Below, one piece after another: positions 35,640-44,501 of a stretch of DNA of 58,542 bases. Positions within the stretch are counted from its first letter, which is position 1. Each line of letters opens with the position of its first letter. The notes under the pieces are model-generated. The model saw nothing but the letters and a program-made list of their open reading frames with translations. It did no database searches and was not told the origin of the DNA. A program made the translations under genes and the position numbers. The stretch spans positions 1 through 58,542 of the forward strand of contig CAJXUS010000022.1 in the NCBI GenBank assembly GCA_913060675.1, written 5' to 3'. The DNA comes from an uncultured Rhodospirillales bacterium. Lineage in GTDB: Bacteria > Pseudomonadota > Alphaproteobacteria > Kiloniellales > Kiloniellaceae.

Positions 35640-37364
35640 ATGCTTCACCAAGAAAAGAAAAACATAAACAAGAGTGGTGCTTTGCCCGATAAAAATGATA
35701 AGGATCGCTGGGGTGTAGTCGTTCCAGGCGGACCGTTTTCTGACTTTCCTGGCGCTGTCGTGCTGGTAGAAAACAGCGGGGCTGTCTCCAGTTCTAATGA
35801 GCAGGCTGAATTACTTTGCAAGTTCATTAAGCGGGGGGGATCAGACGAATATAGAGATGCCTTGCAATCAGCATTAAATGGCAAAGCTGCGCAGGTAAAC
35901 CCTTTGCTCATTCGCGCAGGGAAGAAAGAAACCAGCCGAGTCCTGGCTGCTTTTGACCTGGCGCTACTTCCCTGGAATGGGGGCGAGGCAGCCTTGCTGC
36001 TTGGCCGAAACATCTCTCTCGAAAGAAATTTACGCGCCGCTTTGATCGAATCCCGTCAACGTTATCGGGATCTATTAGAGGCTTCATGCGACTTTGCTTG
36101 GGAAACCGATATCGAAGGTGTTATCACTTTCATAACCCCTGATGGTGGATTGGGGTATTCTGCTTCGGAATTATCAGGTTCGAAAGTCAGTAAGTTATTT
36201 ACGGACTTAGCATCTGTTGCGACCAACCCCTTCTCATGCAGGGCTCCTTGTTCTGAAGAAGAAGTTTGGGTCAAAGACAGCTATGGTGATGAACGTTGCC
36301 TGTTAATTACTTCAATGCCGTTATGGAGTGACGAAGAAGTCTGGCACGGTAACAGAGGTTTTTGTCGGGATATTACCCGGCTCCGCAAGGATGAGATGTT
36401 ACGTGCTGATGAGATCCATAGGGAGCGAATCTATAACCGAATTCTTGAAATCGCCCGCAGTGAAATGGTTCCTGTTCGGATGCTCGCCTCAACGGCTTCT
36501 TGTCTAATTCCAGCATTACCTGTTGATGCGGTAATGATCAGTCATTTTGACGGCGAGATTTGGCAAGCTGTTGCTGAAGAGGGGGAGGCCTTGCAATTGG
36601 ATGCGATTGCACGGGTTCAGGCCGCTATGGAAATGGGAGAAACCGTATATCAGGAAACAAGCCCTGATGGTGTCCTTGTTGCTGTTAGTTCCAAATTCCG
36701 TGGGCAGGCAAATGGCACCATATGTCTTTGGCGGAAAGGACAAAATGTCAGCTGGTCCAAGGGGGAGTCCGAACTGCTTGAAAGGATTCAGGTCCAAGTA
36801 GGGATTTCGCTTCAACAATTTGGCCATCACCGGGAACTACAAACACTATCAAGCACTGACCCCCTAACAGGGCTTTTGAATAGGCGCCATTTTGAACACT
36901 TGTTATCTGGATTTTTGGAAGACAATATTGGCGACGAACGCACCCATTTACTGCTCTATTTAGATCTGGATAATTTTAAATATGTGAACGATGCTTATGG
37001 TCACCAAGAGGGCGACAAAGTCCTCAGGGACTTTGCGGAAGTCCTGAAACATAAGACACGGCGTCATGATTGGTTGGCAAGACTTGGAGGTGACGAATTT
37101 GCAATTTTTCTTCCGGTCGTTCCTGAAGAAGAAGCCACAGGCAAAGCACAGGATCTTCTTGAATCTTTGGTGCCGACGTTTTCTCGGGATGATGATCCTG
37201 AATGGTCTCTCAGCGCATCGGTTGGGGGGTATCTTTTTACAGCACGGGATGAACTTAAACTCTCTGATTTATTGCTGCATTCTGACGAGGCAATGTATAG
37301 GGTCAAACGATCAGGTAAAAACGGTGTTTATGTCGTCAAAGAAAAACTGGATGAGGTTGGTTAA
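35640..37364 (+). CDS. PAS-GAF-GGDEF diguanylate cyclase
   Basis: A 574-residue cytosolic signalling protein. Order: N-terminal region, PAS domain (about residues 140-260, RYRDLLEASCDFAWETD), GAF-like domain (about 275-400) and a GGDEF domain (from about 415, DPLTGLLNRRHFE). The active-site loop RLGGDEF is intact, and RRHD five residues before it is a product-binding I-site, so it should make c-di-GMP with feedback inhibition. No membrane helix is seen. ATG at 35640 has GAGGGG 9 nt upstream. Its stop overlaps the next gene's start. Confidence 0.9.
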   Translation: MLHQEKKNINKSGALPDKNDKDRWGVVVPGGPFSDFPGAVVLVENSGAVSSSNEQAELLCKFIKRGGSDEYRDALQSALNGKAAQVNPLLIRAGKKETSRVLAAFDLALLPWNGGEAALLLGRNISLERNLRAALIESRQRYRDLLEASCDFAWETDIEGVITFITPDGGLGYSASELSGSKVSKLFTDLASVATNPFSCRAPCSEEEVWVKDSYGDERCLLITSMPLWSDEEVWHGNRGFCRDITRLRKDEMLRADEIHRERIYNRILEIARSEMVPVRMLASTASCLIPALPVDAVMISHFDGEIWQAVAEEGEALQLDAIARVQAAMEMGETVYQETSPDGVLVAVSSKFRGQANGTICLWRKGQNVSWSKGESELLERIQVQVGISLQQFGHHRELQTLSSTDPLTGLLNRRHFEHLLSGFLEDNIGDERTHLLLYLDLDNFKYVNDAYGHQEGDKVLRDFAEVLKHKTRRHDWLARLGGDEFAIFLPVVPEEEATGKAQDLLESLVPTFSRDDDPEWSLSASVGGYLFTARDELKLSDLLLHSDEAMYRVKRSGKNGVYVVKEKLDEVG

Positions 37365-38653
37365 TGAGTGACCCAACTGATAAGCCAGAGAACGGGAAGG
37401 TAATGCAAACAGCTTTTGCATATGAAGACGCAAAGAAGATGGCTGAGAGCGAAGATGGCGAAGTTCGCCTTTCGCTTGCTAAACGGGCTGATATTCAACC
37501 AGAAATCCTTTATTTTCTTGCAGATGATAGTGCTCTTGAAGTTCGACAGGCAATTGCATCGAATGTGAAAACGCCGATGCAGGCGGACTATCTTCTCGCC
37601 AAAGATAAAGATGCGAGAGTTCGGGAAGAACTCGCAGACAAAATTGCTAATTTAGCGCCGGAGCTGGATCCCAAAACTCAACGCAAAGCGCATGAATTTG
37701 TTATAAAAACCTTGAAAATTCTCGTTGAGGATCAAGAGAGCAGGGTTCGAACTATCCTGTCTGGAGCCCTTAAAGACCTCGATACAATTCCGGTTGCTTT
37801 AGTGCGTCAACTTGCAATGGATGAGAATGATGCAGTTGCATCTCCGATGCTGGAATATTCTCCGATCCTCACAGATGATGATCTTCTTAAGCTTATTTGG
37901 GATGGGGTTCGGGGAGGCCGGTTAAAAGCAATTTCTCGACGGGCAAATATCGGTGAAAAAATAACTGATGCTATCGTCGATACTGAAGATCAGGATGCGA
38001 TTGCCTCTTTGTTGGATAACCAAAGTGCTCAAATTAGAGAAGAAACACTTGATCGGCTGGTTGAACAAGCTCCGGGTATCGAGGTTTGGCATAAGCCTTT
38101 GGTCAAAAGGCCTAAACTATCTGCACTCTCTTTGAAGCGTTTGGCGGGTTTCGTGACAGAAACGCTATTGGAAAACCTGTTGGATAGACCGGGACTTGAT
38201 CCTGATGTCTCAACCGCCATTGGGCTCGAAGTTCGAAAAAGAATGGCGGCTGAAGACGTACTTGATGACAAAGTTCTGGGCGAACAGGATGAACAGGCAA
38301 TCAAAGATGAAGTTGAAAAATTAAATCGAGCTGGCAAATTGACCGAAGATCGCATTACCACGCGACTTCATTGTGGGGACCGTGAATTTGCCATTTATTC
38401 CTTGGCATTGAAGGCTGACTTACCTGCGAAGATCGCGAGAAGAATGGTTCTGTCGCGGGCATCGAAAACAGTCGTTGCGCTTGTTTGGAAGGCTGGATTT
38501 TCCATGGAGCTTGCAAGCCTTGTACAGCTAAGGCTGGCAGGTATTCCTCCACAGCAATCTATCAAGCCTGATGAAGATGGAAACATTCCGATTTCAGATA
38601 AAGAGTTGGACTGGCAGATAACTCTCTATCTTGACGACAACGATATGGAATAA
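37364..38653 (+). CDS. DUF2336 domain-containing protein
   Basis: A 429-residue all-helical protein with HEAT-like repeats in the first half (LSLAKRADIQPEILYFLADD, LEVRQAIASNVKTPMQADYL). It belongs to the DUF2336 family, which is largely alphaproteobacterial and of unknown function. It overlaps the diguanylate cyclase by 1 nt (TAATG), implying translational coupling and a possible role in c-di-GMP signalling, which is an inference. A terminator follows. Confidence 0.82.
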   Translation: MSDPTDKPENGKVMQTAFAYEDAKKMAESEDGEVRLSLAKRADIQPEILYFLADDSALEVRQAIASNVKTPMQADYLLAKDKDARVREELADKIANLAPELDPKTQRKAHEFVIKTLKILVEDQESRVRTILSGALKDLDTIPVALVRQLAMDENDAVASPMLEYSPILTDDDLLKLIWDGVRGGRLKAISRRANIGEKITDAIVDTEDQDAIASLLDNQSAQIREETLDRLVEQAPGIEVWHKPLVKRPKLSALSLKRLAGFVTETLLENLLDRPGLDPDVSTAIGLEVRKRMAAEDVLDDKVLGEQDEQAIKDEVEKLNRAGKLTEDRITTRLHCGDREFAIYSLALKADLPAKIARRMVLSRASKTVVALVWKAGFSMELASLVQLRLAGIPPQQSIKPDEDGNIPISDKELDWQITLYLDDNDME

Positions 38654-38707
38654 CCTCAGTGTCATCGGTAGTATTAAGCGCCGTTGGTATAAGTATGTGT
38701 CTTTGTT

Positions 38708-38736
38708 AAAAGGGTTGAGTTGGCTCAATCCTTTTT
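38708..38736. terminator. Bidirectional terminator between DUF2336 gene and argB
   Basis: GGGTTGAG (38712-38719) pairs with CTCAATCC (38724-38731) around TTGG, flanked by A4 and T5. It overlaps the argB stop codon and fits both directions. Confidence 0.75.
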
Positions 38737-39633
38737 AATAAGCGTCCCGATACCACAATCAGTGAAGATCTCAAGCAACATAGAATGAGCTACACGTCCG
38801 TCGAGAATAACTGCGGCATCGACCCCGCCGTTTACGGCATCAATACAGGTCTCGAGTTTAGGAATCATACCCCCACTAATGGTTCCGTCTTTTCTAAGAT
38901 CACTTGCTTTTTGAACGGTAATATCAGAAATCAGCGAGCCTTCTTTATCTAAGACTCCTGCAACATCAGTCATGAGAAGTAAACGCGATGCGCCAACCGC
39001 TGCGGCAATAGCGCCAGCTGCGGTATCGGCATTGATATTGTAGGTTTCTCCGTTAGGACCAAAGCCGATTGGGGCGATCACCGGAATCATTCCAGACTTG
39101 TCGAGTTCTTCGAGGAAGCTAGGGTTGATAACATCTGGTTCCCCAACAAAGCCAAGGTCCAAGACCTTTTCAATATTAGAGTCTTCGTCTTTTACTGTTC
39201 TCTGTAGTTTGCGCGCTTTGATCAGGCTGCCATCTTTACCTGAAACGCCAACCGCCGTGCCACCAGCCTTGTTAATCGCAGCGGTGATGCCTTTGTTTAT
39301 TTTACCCGAGAGAACCATTTCGACAATCTCAACGGTTTCAGAATCGGTCACCCTAAGGCCGTCAACAAACTCACTGTTTACAGCTAGGCGCTTGAGCATT
39401 TCCCCAATCTGAGGACCTCCACCATGAACCACAATTGGGCTAATGCCTACTTGTTTAAGCAAAACGATGTCATGCGCAAATTTATCGGCAAGCTCTGAGT
39501 TACCCATGGCATGGCCACCGTATTTGATAACAACTTTACGCCCAGAATAGCGGCGCATAAATGGTAAGGCCTCGGAAATTGTCTGGGCTGTCCTCAGCCA
39601 CTTTCTTGGGTCCTTAGCATGTTTCGTTGTCAT
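38725..39633 (-). CDS. argB: Acetylglutamate kinase
   Basis: A 302-residue kinase that phosphorylates N-acetylglutamate in arginine synthesis. It has the N-terminal [10 protein letters not shown], the substrate loop [10 protein letters not shown] and the [11 protein letters not shown] segment. The N-terminal helix before the kinase core suggests the hexameric, arginine-inhibited form. It follows engB at a distance of 184 bp in the same direction. Confidence 0.96.
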   Translation of the reverse strand: MTTKHAKDPRKWLRTAQTISEALPFMRRYSGRKVVIKYGGHAMGNSELADKFAHDIVLLKQVGISPIVVHGGGPQIGEMLKRLAVNSEFVDGLRVTDSETVEIVEMVLSGKINKGITAAINKAGGTAVGVSGKDGSLIKARKLQRTVKDEDSNIEKVLDLGFVGEPDVINPSFLEELDKSGMIPVIAPIGFGPNGETYNINADTAAGAIAAAVGASRLLLMTDVAGVLDKEGSLISDITVQKASDLRKDGTISGGMIPKLETCIDAVNGGVDAAVILDGRVAHSMLLEIFTDCGIGTLIKKD

Positions 39634-39817
39634 CGTCGGCGACCTTTGTGTTTTCTTAAGCTTTGGTTCTACTATAGTGCCGAGGTGATCAACCTCATAG
39701 ATTAACGATTAAACTCAAGCTTATAGCGAAATTTGTTTAGAGTAGAAACCCTGAGGAAACTATCCATCTTAAAAGCTCAGGATAAGTGCCCTGGTTAATT
39801 ATCGGGATACATCAGGG

Positions 39818-40492
39818 TTAGGATTCTGTAAGTGCGGCGATACTTGCTCTGAGTTCAGAAATACCATCTGCCTTAACCGAAGAAGTCTTGATGACTTGGG
39901 GGTGTGAGGCGGGGTGTTTTGATAGCTCAGCAATGAGGCTTTTCTCAACTTTAGCTAATTCTGTCGGCTTAATTTTATCTGTTTTAGTCATTATGACTTG
40001 ATAGGAAACGGCACAGGTGTCGAGTTCATCCATGATTTCCCTGTCGCTATCTTTAGCGCCGTGGCGAGAATCAATCAGTAAAAATATGCGTTTTAGTTCA
40101 GCCCGTCCACGTAGGTAATTACGAGTCAGATTGGTCCAGTAAGCAATATCTGATTTGGAGGCTTGGGCGAAGCCGTAACCTGGTAGATCAACAAGCATGA
40201 GTTTTTGGCCTAGGTCAAAAAAGTTGAGCTGTCGTGTCCGTCCCGGCGTGTTGGAGGTTCGGGCTAATGTTTTCCTGCCCGTCAGAGCATTTACAAGGCT
40301 GGATTTTCCAACGTTTGATCGACCCGCAAAGGCGATTTCGGGTAGGCCAAAATTACCTATATGCTCATCTTTGGTAGCGCCAAGGATGAAGTCACAAGAC
40401 TGGGCAAAAAGTAGGCGGCCAGCTTCGACCAACACGGGATCGTCTCCTGGGTTGTCGAATGTGATGCCTGAAGTTGGGGCGTCGTCTGTCAC
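39818..40492 (-). CDS. engB: Ribosome-biogenesis GTPase EngB/YihA
   Basis: A 224-residue GTPase needed for 50S assembly. G-motifs: G1 GRSNVGKSS, G3 DLPGYG, G4 TKTD. I choose the GTG at 40492 because AGGAGAG stands just before it; a start at 40591 would run through the yidC-engB terminator hairpin and add 33 residues with no family support. Confidence 0.92.
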   Translation of the reverse strand: MTDDAPTSGITFDNPGDDPVLVEAGRLLFAQSCDFILGATKDEHIGNFGLPEIAFAGRSNVGKSSLVNALTGRKTLARTSNTPGRTRQLNFFDLGQKLMLVDLPGYGFAQASKSDIAYWTNLTRNYLRGRAELKRIFLLIDSRHGAKDSDREIMDELDTCAVSYQVIMTKTDKIKPTELAKVEKSLIAELSKHPASHPQVIKTSSVKADGISELRASIAALTES

Positions 40493-40588
40493 TTGTCTCT
40501 CCTGTAGTCCCGAGGCCTGTACGGCGTGGTGATCTTCATCTATCGGGACATGAATAATCCTTGCGGCAACACACAGCAAGAAATAAAG

Positions 40589-40622
40589 CAAAGGCCCTGA
40601 TAGTCAGCTATCAGGGCCTTTG
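40589..40622 (-). terminator. Strong hairpin between yidC and engB
   Basis: A perfect 15-bp stem (40589-40603 with 40608-40622) and a four-base loop, followed on the minus strand by a T-rich stretch. It should end most yidC transcripts before engB. Confidence 0.8.
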
Positions 40623-40647
40623 TTATTTGGTTCGGATACGCCGATAC

Positions 40648-42435
40648 CTAGCTCTTACTCGGCGCGGGTGTGCGTCCAAGTGATACGCCAGCTTTTTTCA
40701 TGATTACGGCCTGCTGGATAAGGGAAAGCAGGTTGTTCCATGTCCAGTAAATCACCAGACCGGCAGGGAAGGTTCCAAGCAGGAAGGTAAAGAACAATGG
40801 CATAAACAGGAATACTTTAGCCTGTATAGGATCGGCAGGTTGTGGGTTCAACTGTTGTTGCAAGAACATTGAGATCCCCATGAGTACTGGCCAGATACCA
40901 ATATTTAAGAAGGCAAGAAGTGTATCTGCTTCTGGAATTCCCCACGGCATAATGCCAAAAACGTTGAATAGGGACGTCGGATCTGGAACCGAGAGGTCAT
41001 GAACCCAGCCATAGAATGGTGCTTGTCGCATCTCGAGTGTTACGAAAAGAACCTTGTAGAGTGAGAAAAAGATCGGGATTTGAACAACGATTGGCAAACA
41101 GCCAGCCATTGGATTGACCTTTTCCTGCTTGTACAGGGTCATCATTTCCTGATTTAGTTTCTGACGATCCTCGCCGAACTTCTCTTTTAATACCGCAATT
41201 TTAGGCTGAAGCTTTCTCATCTTGGCCATGGAAACATAAGATTTGTTTGCCAATGGGAACAGGATCATTTTGATAACAACGGTCAGTGCCATAATTGACA
41301 GACCGACGTTGCCAACAATACTGGTCAACCAATGCAGGGCATAGAAGAAAGGTTTGGTGATATAGTAGAACCAGCCAAAATCAACGGCGAGGTCAAGGTC
41401 TTGTATGCCAAGTTTCTCATTGTATTCATCAATGAGTGGGACTTCCTTTGCACCAGCAAAAAGGTTGCTGGTGAATTCTATTGTCTGGCCTGGCTCAACA
41501 GTTTCAGCATTGTAGAAGTAATCAGTTTGATAGCGGTCAGGGCCGTTTTTACCACTATAAAAGAATCGGGTGTTCGCTGATTTGGTTTGGTCAGGAATAA
41601 GAGCTGTCAGCCAATACTTATCGGTTATCCCAATCCAACCACCAGTCGTGGGGATTTTGATTTCTTTGTCATCTTGAAGATCTGAATAATCGACTTCAGT
41701 AAGGCTGCCACCGAGAACGCCAATAGGGCCTTCGTGAAGGATATAATAGCCTAGAGTTTCCGGAGTCCCGATACGCGATACTCGGCTATAGGGCGCAAGG
41801 TCGACAGTGTTCCCAGATGAGTTAACGACATGTTGAGTGACGTTAATCATGTAGCCGTCATCAATTTTCAGGGTACGTTCGAATGAAAGCCCTTGCCCAT
41901 TGTTCCAGGTTAAAGTGACTGGGCTGTCTGGCGTAAGGTTTGTATTCGTTGTTTCCCAAACTGTTTTATTACTTGGGAGAGGCAAGCTTCGGTCATTGGA
42001 AATCCAACCAAAGTCAGCGTAGTATGGATTTTTCGTGCCAGCTGGAGAGAGAAGAACAACGTTGGCGCTGTCTTCTTCGATTGTCTCTTGGTAATTCTTT
42101 AGAACCAGATCATCAACACGCCCTCCTGCTAGAGAGATCGATCCACGCACTGTTGGTGTGTCAATGGTTATACGCTTGCCATTTGCGAGGGCTTCATCTC
42201 TTGGCAGACCTTCAATTAAACTCAGCAGGTTATCAGTCCCGCCTGGCAAATCGGGAATACTGCCGTCAGAATTGGCCGAAGCCGGGGTCTGTGCTCGTTG
42301 CTGGGCCGCTTCTCTTGCTGCAATTTGCTCTGGTGAAGGCGGAAAGAAATAATCCTGCGCAAATGTCCACCCAAAGAGAATGACTGCTGACAGGACAACA
42401 GCTATAACAATGTTACGTTGATCTTCGTTTTGCAT
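40648..42435 (-). CDS. yidC: Membrane protein insertase YidC
   Basis: A 595-residue insertase. N-terminal transmembrane helix (NIVIAVVLSAVILFGWTFA), a large periplasmic beta domain (about residues 50-340), then the five-helix 60KD_IMP core with the AKMRKLQPKIAVLKEKF cytoplasmic hairpin. The ATG at 42435 (MQNEDQRN) matches the family start; an in-frame start at 42471 would overlap yidD. No strong ribosome binding site, which suggests coupling to yidD. Confidence 0.95.
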   Translation of the reverse strand: MQNEDQRNIVIAVVLSAVILFGWTFAQDYFFPPSPEQIAAREAAQQRAQTPASANSDGSIPDLPGGTDNLLSLIEGLPRDEALANGKRITIDTPTVRGSISLAGGRVDDLVLKNYQETIEEDSANVVLLSPAGTKNPYYADFGWISNDRSLPLPSNKTVWETTNTNLTPDSPVTLTWNNGQGLSFERTLKIDDGYMINVTQHVVNSSGNTVDLAPYSRVSRIGTPETLGYYILHEGPIGVLGGSLTEVDYSDLQDDKEIKIPTTGGWIGITDKYWLTALIPDQTKSANTRFFYSGKNGPDRYQTDYFYNAETVEPGQTIEFTSNLFAGAKEVPLIDEYNEKLGIQDLDLAVDFGWFYYITKPFFYALHWLTSIVGNVGLSIMALTVVIKMILFPLANKSYVSMAKMRKLQPKIAVLKEKFGEDRQKLNQEMMTLYKQEKVNPMAGCLPIVVQIPIFFSLYKVLFVTLEMRQAPFYGWVHDLSVPDPTSLFNVFGIMPWGIPEADTLLAFLNIGIWPVLMGISMFLQQQLNPQPADPIQAKVFLFMPLFFTFLLGTFPAGLVIYWTWNNLLSLIQQAVIMKKAGVSLGRTPAPSKS

Positions 42436-42446
42436 CAGTGATCGGC

Positions 42447-42716
42447 TCAACGGTTGTTCGTGGCTCGGCAATCATGATGATGATCGCAGCCAGATGGTTC
42501 TGGTACAGGGTCAAAGCCGTGACCACCCCAAGGGTGGCAGCGGGAAAGACGTTTTAAAGCTAACCAACCTCCCCGCAATGCACCGTGCGTGACAATCGCC
42601 TCGCTTGCGTATTGGGAGCATGTAGGGTGGTACCGGCAGCTTGCGGGAGTATAGGGAGAGATTCCATATTGGTACAGCTTTACGAAACCAAGTAGGAGTG
42701 CACTTAATATTTTCAA
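42447..42716 (-). CDS. yidD: Membrane protein insertion efficiency factor YidD
   Basis: An 89-residue basic protein with the signature [15 protein letters not shown] and [19 protein letters not shown]. It helps YidC-dependent insertion by family and lies between rnpA and yidC as usual. Confidence 0.95.
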   Translation of the reverse strand: MKILSALLLGFVKLYQYGISPYTPASCRYHPTCSQYASEAIVTHGALRGGWLALKRLSRCHPWGGHGFDPVPEPSGCDHHHDCRATNNR

Positions 42717-42742
42717 TATCGTGTTCTCCCTTTTTATTGGTT

Positions 42743-43153
42743 TTATGCCTGAGGCTTTTGTTTGCCTGAAGTCTTTTTGCGATCCGTTTTAACCCGTTGT
42801 AGGGAAAGGATAAGATCTTTTTTTAAGTCTTCATAAGGGCGAAAAAGTGTCGTCTTCCGCCCTATCAATACATAGTCGTGTTCAGCTTTCCCATATTCGG
42901 AAAGTAATTCGGCTGCAACGGCGCGCAATCTACGTTTGACCCGGTTTCTTATGACGGCATTACCAACTTTTTTGGTTACCGTGAAACCAATGCAAATGGC
43001 GTCAGACCTATGAAGTTCCTCTGAGTTATCGGAACTTTCAGGTTGACGCCGCATGGCTTGAAGAATCAAGCCGGGTGTGACCCATTTATTATGCGTCGCT
43101 GCTACCCGAAGAAATTCGGATCGCTTTTTGAGCTTTCCGATCTCGGGTATCAT
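42743..43153 (-). CDS. rnpA: Ribonuclease P protein component
   Basis: A 136-residue basic protein cofactor of RNase P for tRNA 5' maturation. The RNA-binding motif is [16 protein letters not shown]. The N-terminus [11 protein letters not shown] is typical. It starts 4 nt after the rpmH stop. The C-terminus carries a Lys-rich tail. Confidence 0.95.
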   Translation of the reverse strand: MIPEIGKLKKRSEFLRVAATHNKWVTPGLILQAMRRQPESSDNSEELHRSDAICIGFTVTKKVGNAVIRNRVKRRLRAVAAELLSEYGKAEHDYVLIGRKTTLFRPYEDLKKDLILSLQRVKTDRKKTSGKQKPQA

Positions 43154-43157
43154 AGTC

Positions 43158-43292
43158 TTAAGCGGATAGACGCTTACGACCTCTTGAGCGACGGTTAGCT
43201 AGGACACGGCGACCGCCGACTGTAGCTTTACGGGCGCGAAAGCCATGGCGGCGTTTACGTACCAGTACGCTCGGCTGAAAAGTGCGCTTCAC
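43158..43292 (-). CDS. rpmH: 50S ribosomal protein L34
   Basis: A 44-residue protein read directly from the minus strand: GTG start at 43292, beginning [18 protein letters not shown] and ending [12 protein letters not shown] stands 8 nt before the GTG. It is the first gene of the rpmH-rnpA-yidD-yidC unit and has a good sigma-70 promoter upstream. Confidence 0.97.
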   Translation of the reverse strand: MKRTFQPSVLVRKRRHGFRARKATVGGRRVLANRRSRGRKRLSA

Positions 43293-43336
43293 TGTAATTC
43301 TCCGTTATCCGGAAGGTTATTGAAAATAGTGGTGGG

Positions 43337-43365
43337 TGTATAAGCGGGCACCGAGCATCTGTCAA
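43337..43365 (-). promoter_or_regulatory. rpmH: Promoter of rpmH
   Basis: On the minus strand a perfect TTGACA (43360-43365), a 17-nt spacer and TATACA (43337-43342), 45 nt before the start codon. Confidence 0.8.
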
Positions 43366-43660
43366 CGCCTGTCACCTAGATTCCACGGATTCCATAAGAA
43401 ATCAGAGGTTTTTTTCTGAAGAGTCAGGGCAAAACAAATAAAAGCGGATTCTTTATAGCCACCGTTGGACACTTCTTATCAATGTTCGGTAACAAGTGAC
43501 AGTCTTAATTTATGATTTTTACCCTAAAGAAGGTGTATTCTACGCAAATAGTACTTTTAATCGCTCTCGCTCGATCACATCACTGTGTGAAGTGCTTGAT
43601 AGACTTGTTTTTTTATTATTCCTACAAAACTATATGTTCATGATAAATACTGATGACACG

Positions 43661-44410
43661 ATGACCGCACCATCTAATAAAGATCCATCTACTAAAGATA
43701 AGGTACAAGCTTCCATGCTCAAACGCATGCTTCCCCTTCTTTTATTAGTTGTGGGCTTAGGCGCGGTTTATGTATTGGGTTGGCATCGATTCCTGAGCTT
43801 CGATGCCTTGCAGGAAAACCGAGAAACATTAGACGGATTCGTCCGAGAAAGAGGCTTTGTCGCGGTTCTCGCTTTTCTCGGCCTCTATGCTGTGGCCATT
43901 GCTTTTTCGATCCCGGGCGGGTCGTTTTTGACAATAGCAGGTGGTTTTTTGTTCGGGACCTGGTTTGGGGGCAGCTATGCCATCGTCGCTGCTACTGTTG
44001 GCTCTACCCTTGTATTCCTCGCTGCCAAGACAGCTTTTCGCGATTTCTTTCATGAAAGGGCGAAAGGGTATTTACGAACGATGGAAGCCGGCTTTCACGA
44101 GAATGAATTGAGTTATCTTCTCGTACTGCGTCTCGTGCCATTGTTTCCCTTTTGGCTGGTTAATCTGGTCCCTGCATTTGTCGGAGTATCTCTACGGAAT
44201 TACGTTGTCGCTACATTTGTTGGGATTATTCCAGGCACATTTGTCTATGCCAGTGTTGGCAACGGACTGGATGCTTTATTTAGATCTGGGGGAACTCCTG
44301 ATCTTGGTATAATTTTAAAACCGGAAATCCTTCTTCCCATCCTTGGGTTGGCTTTGCTATCGCTTATTCCGGTTGCCTACAAAAAAATCTGCAAAGAAAA
44401 GAAAACATAA
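43661..44410 (+). CDS. TVP38/TMEM64 (VTT-domain) membrane protein
   Basis: A 249-residue inner-membrane protein of the VTT/SNARE-associated family (DedA superfamily). There are about six hydrophobic segments, with the family motifs F.IPGGSFLTIAGGFLFG and RLVPLFPFWLVNLVPA. Such proteins move or scramble lipids in some systems. The start is uncertain: ATGs at 43634, 43640 and 43661 are all in frame with no clear ribosome binding site. It is 91 bp upstream of a flavin oxidoreductase with which it often pairs. Confidence 0.85.
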   Translation: MTAPSNKDPSTKDKVQASMLKRMLPLLLLVVGLGAVYVLGWHRFLSFDALQENRETLDGFVRERGFVAVLAFLGLYAVAIAFSIPGGSFLTIAGGFLFGTWFGGSYAIVAATVGSTLVFLAAKTAFRDFFHERAKGYLRTMEAGFHENELSYLLVLRLVPLFPFWLVNLVPAFVGVSLRNYVVATFVGIIPGTFVYASVGNGLDALFRSGGTPDLGIILKPEILLPILGLALLSLIPVAYKKICKEKKT

Positions 44411-44501
44411 TTTCGAAATAGGTGCGAGAACTTGAACGTCGGGCGTTTATTGTTTTCGATACATCTAAGTACGTGAATTCTCTATTGGCCGGGGTTTGGG
44501 C

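Noticed and set aside
40493..40591. Longer engB from 40591
   Set aside because: The extension would start within the yidC-engB terminator stem and shows no family similarity; a GTG with AGGAGAG at 40492 is better.
43293..43660. Chromosomal origin next to rpmH
   Set aside because: The rpmH-rnpA context suggests it, but there is no dnaA gene and I see no cluster of DnaA boxes or an AT-rich unwinding element.
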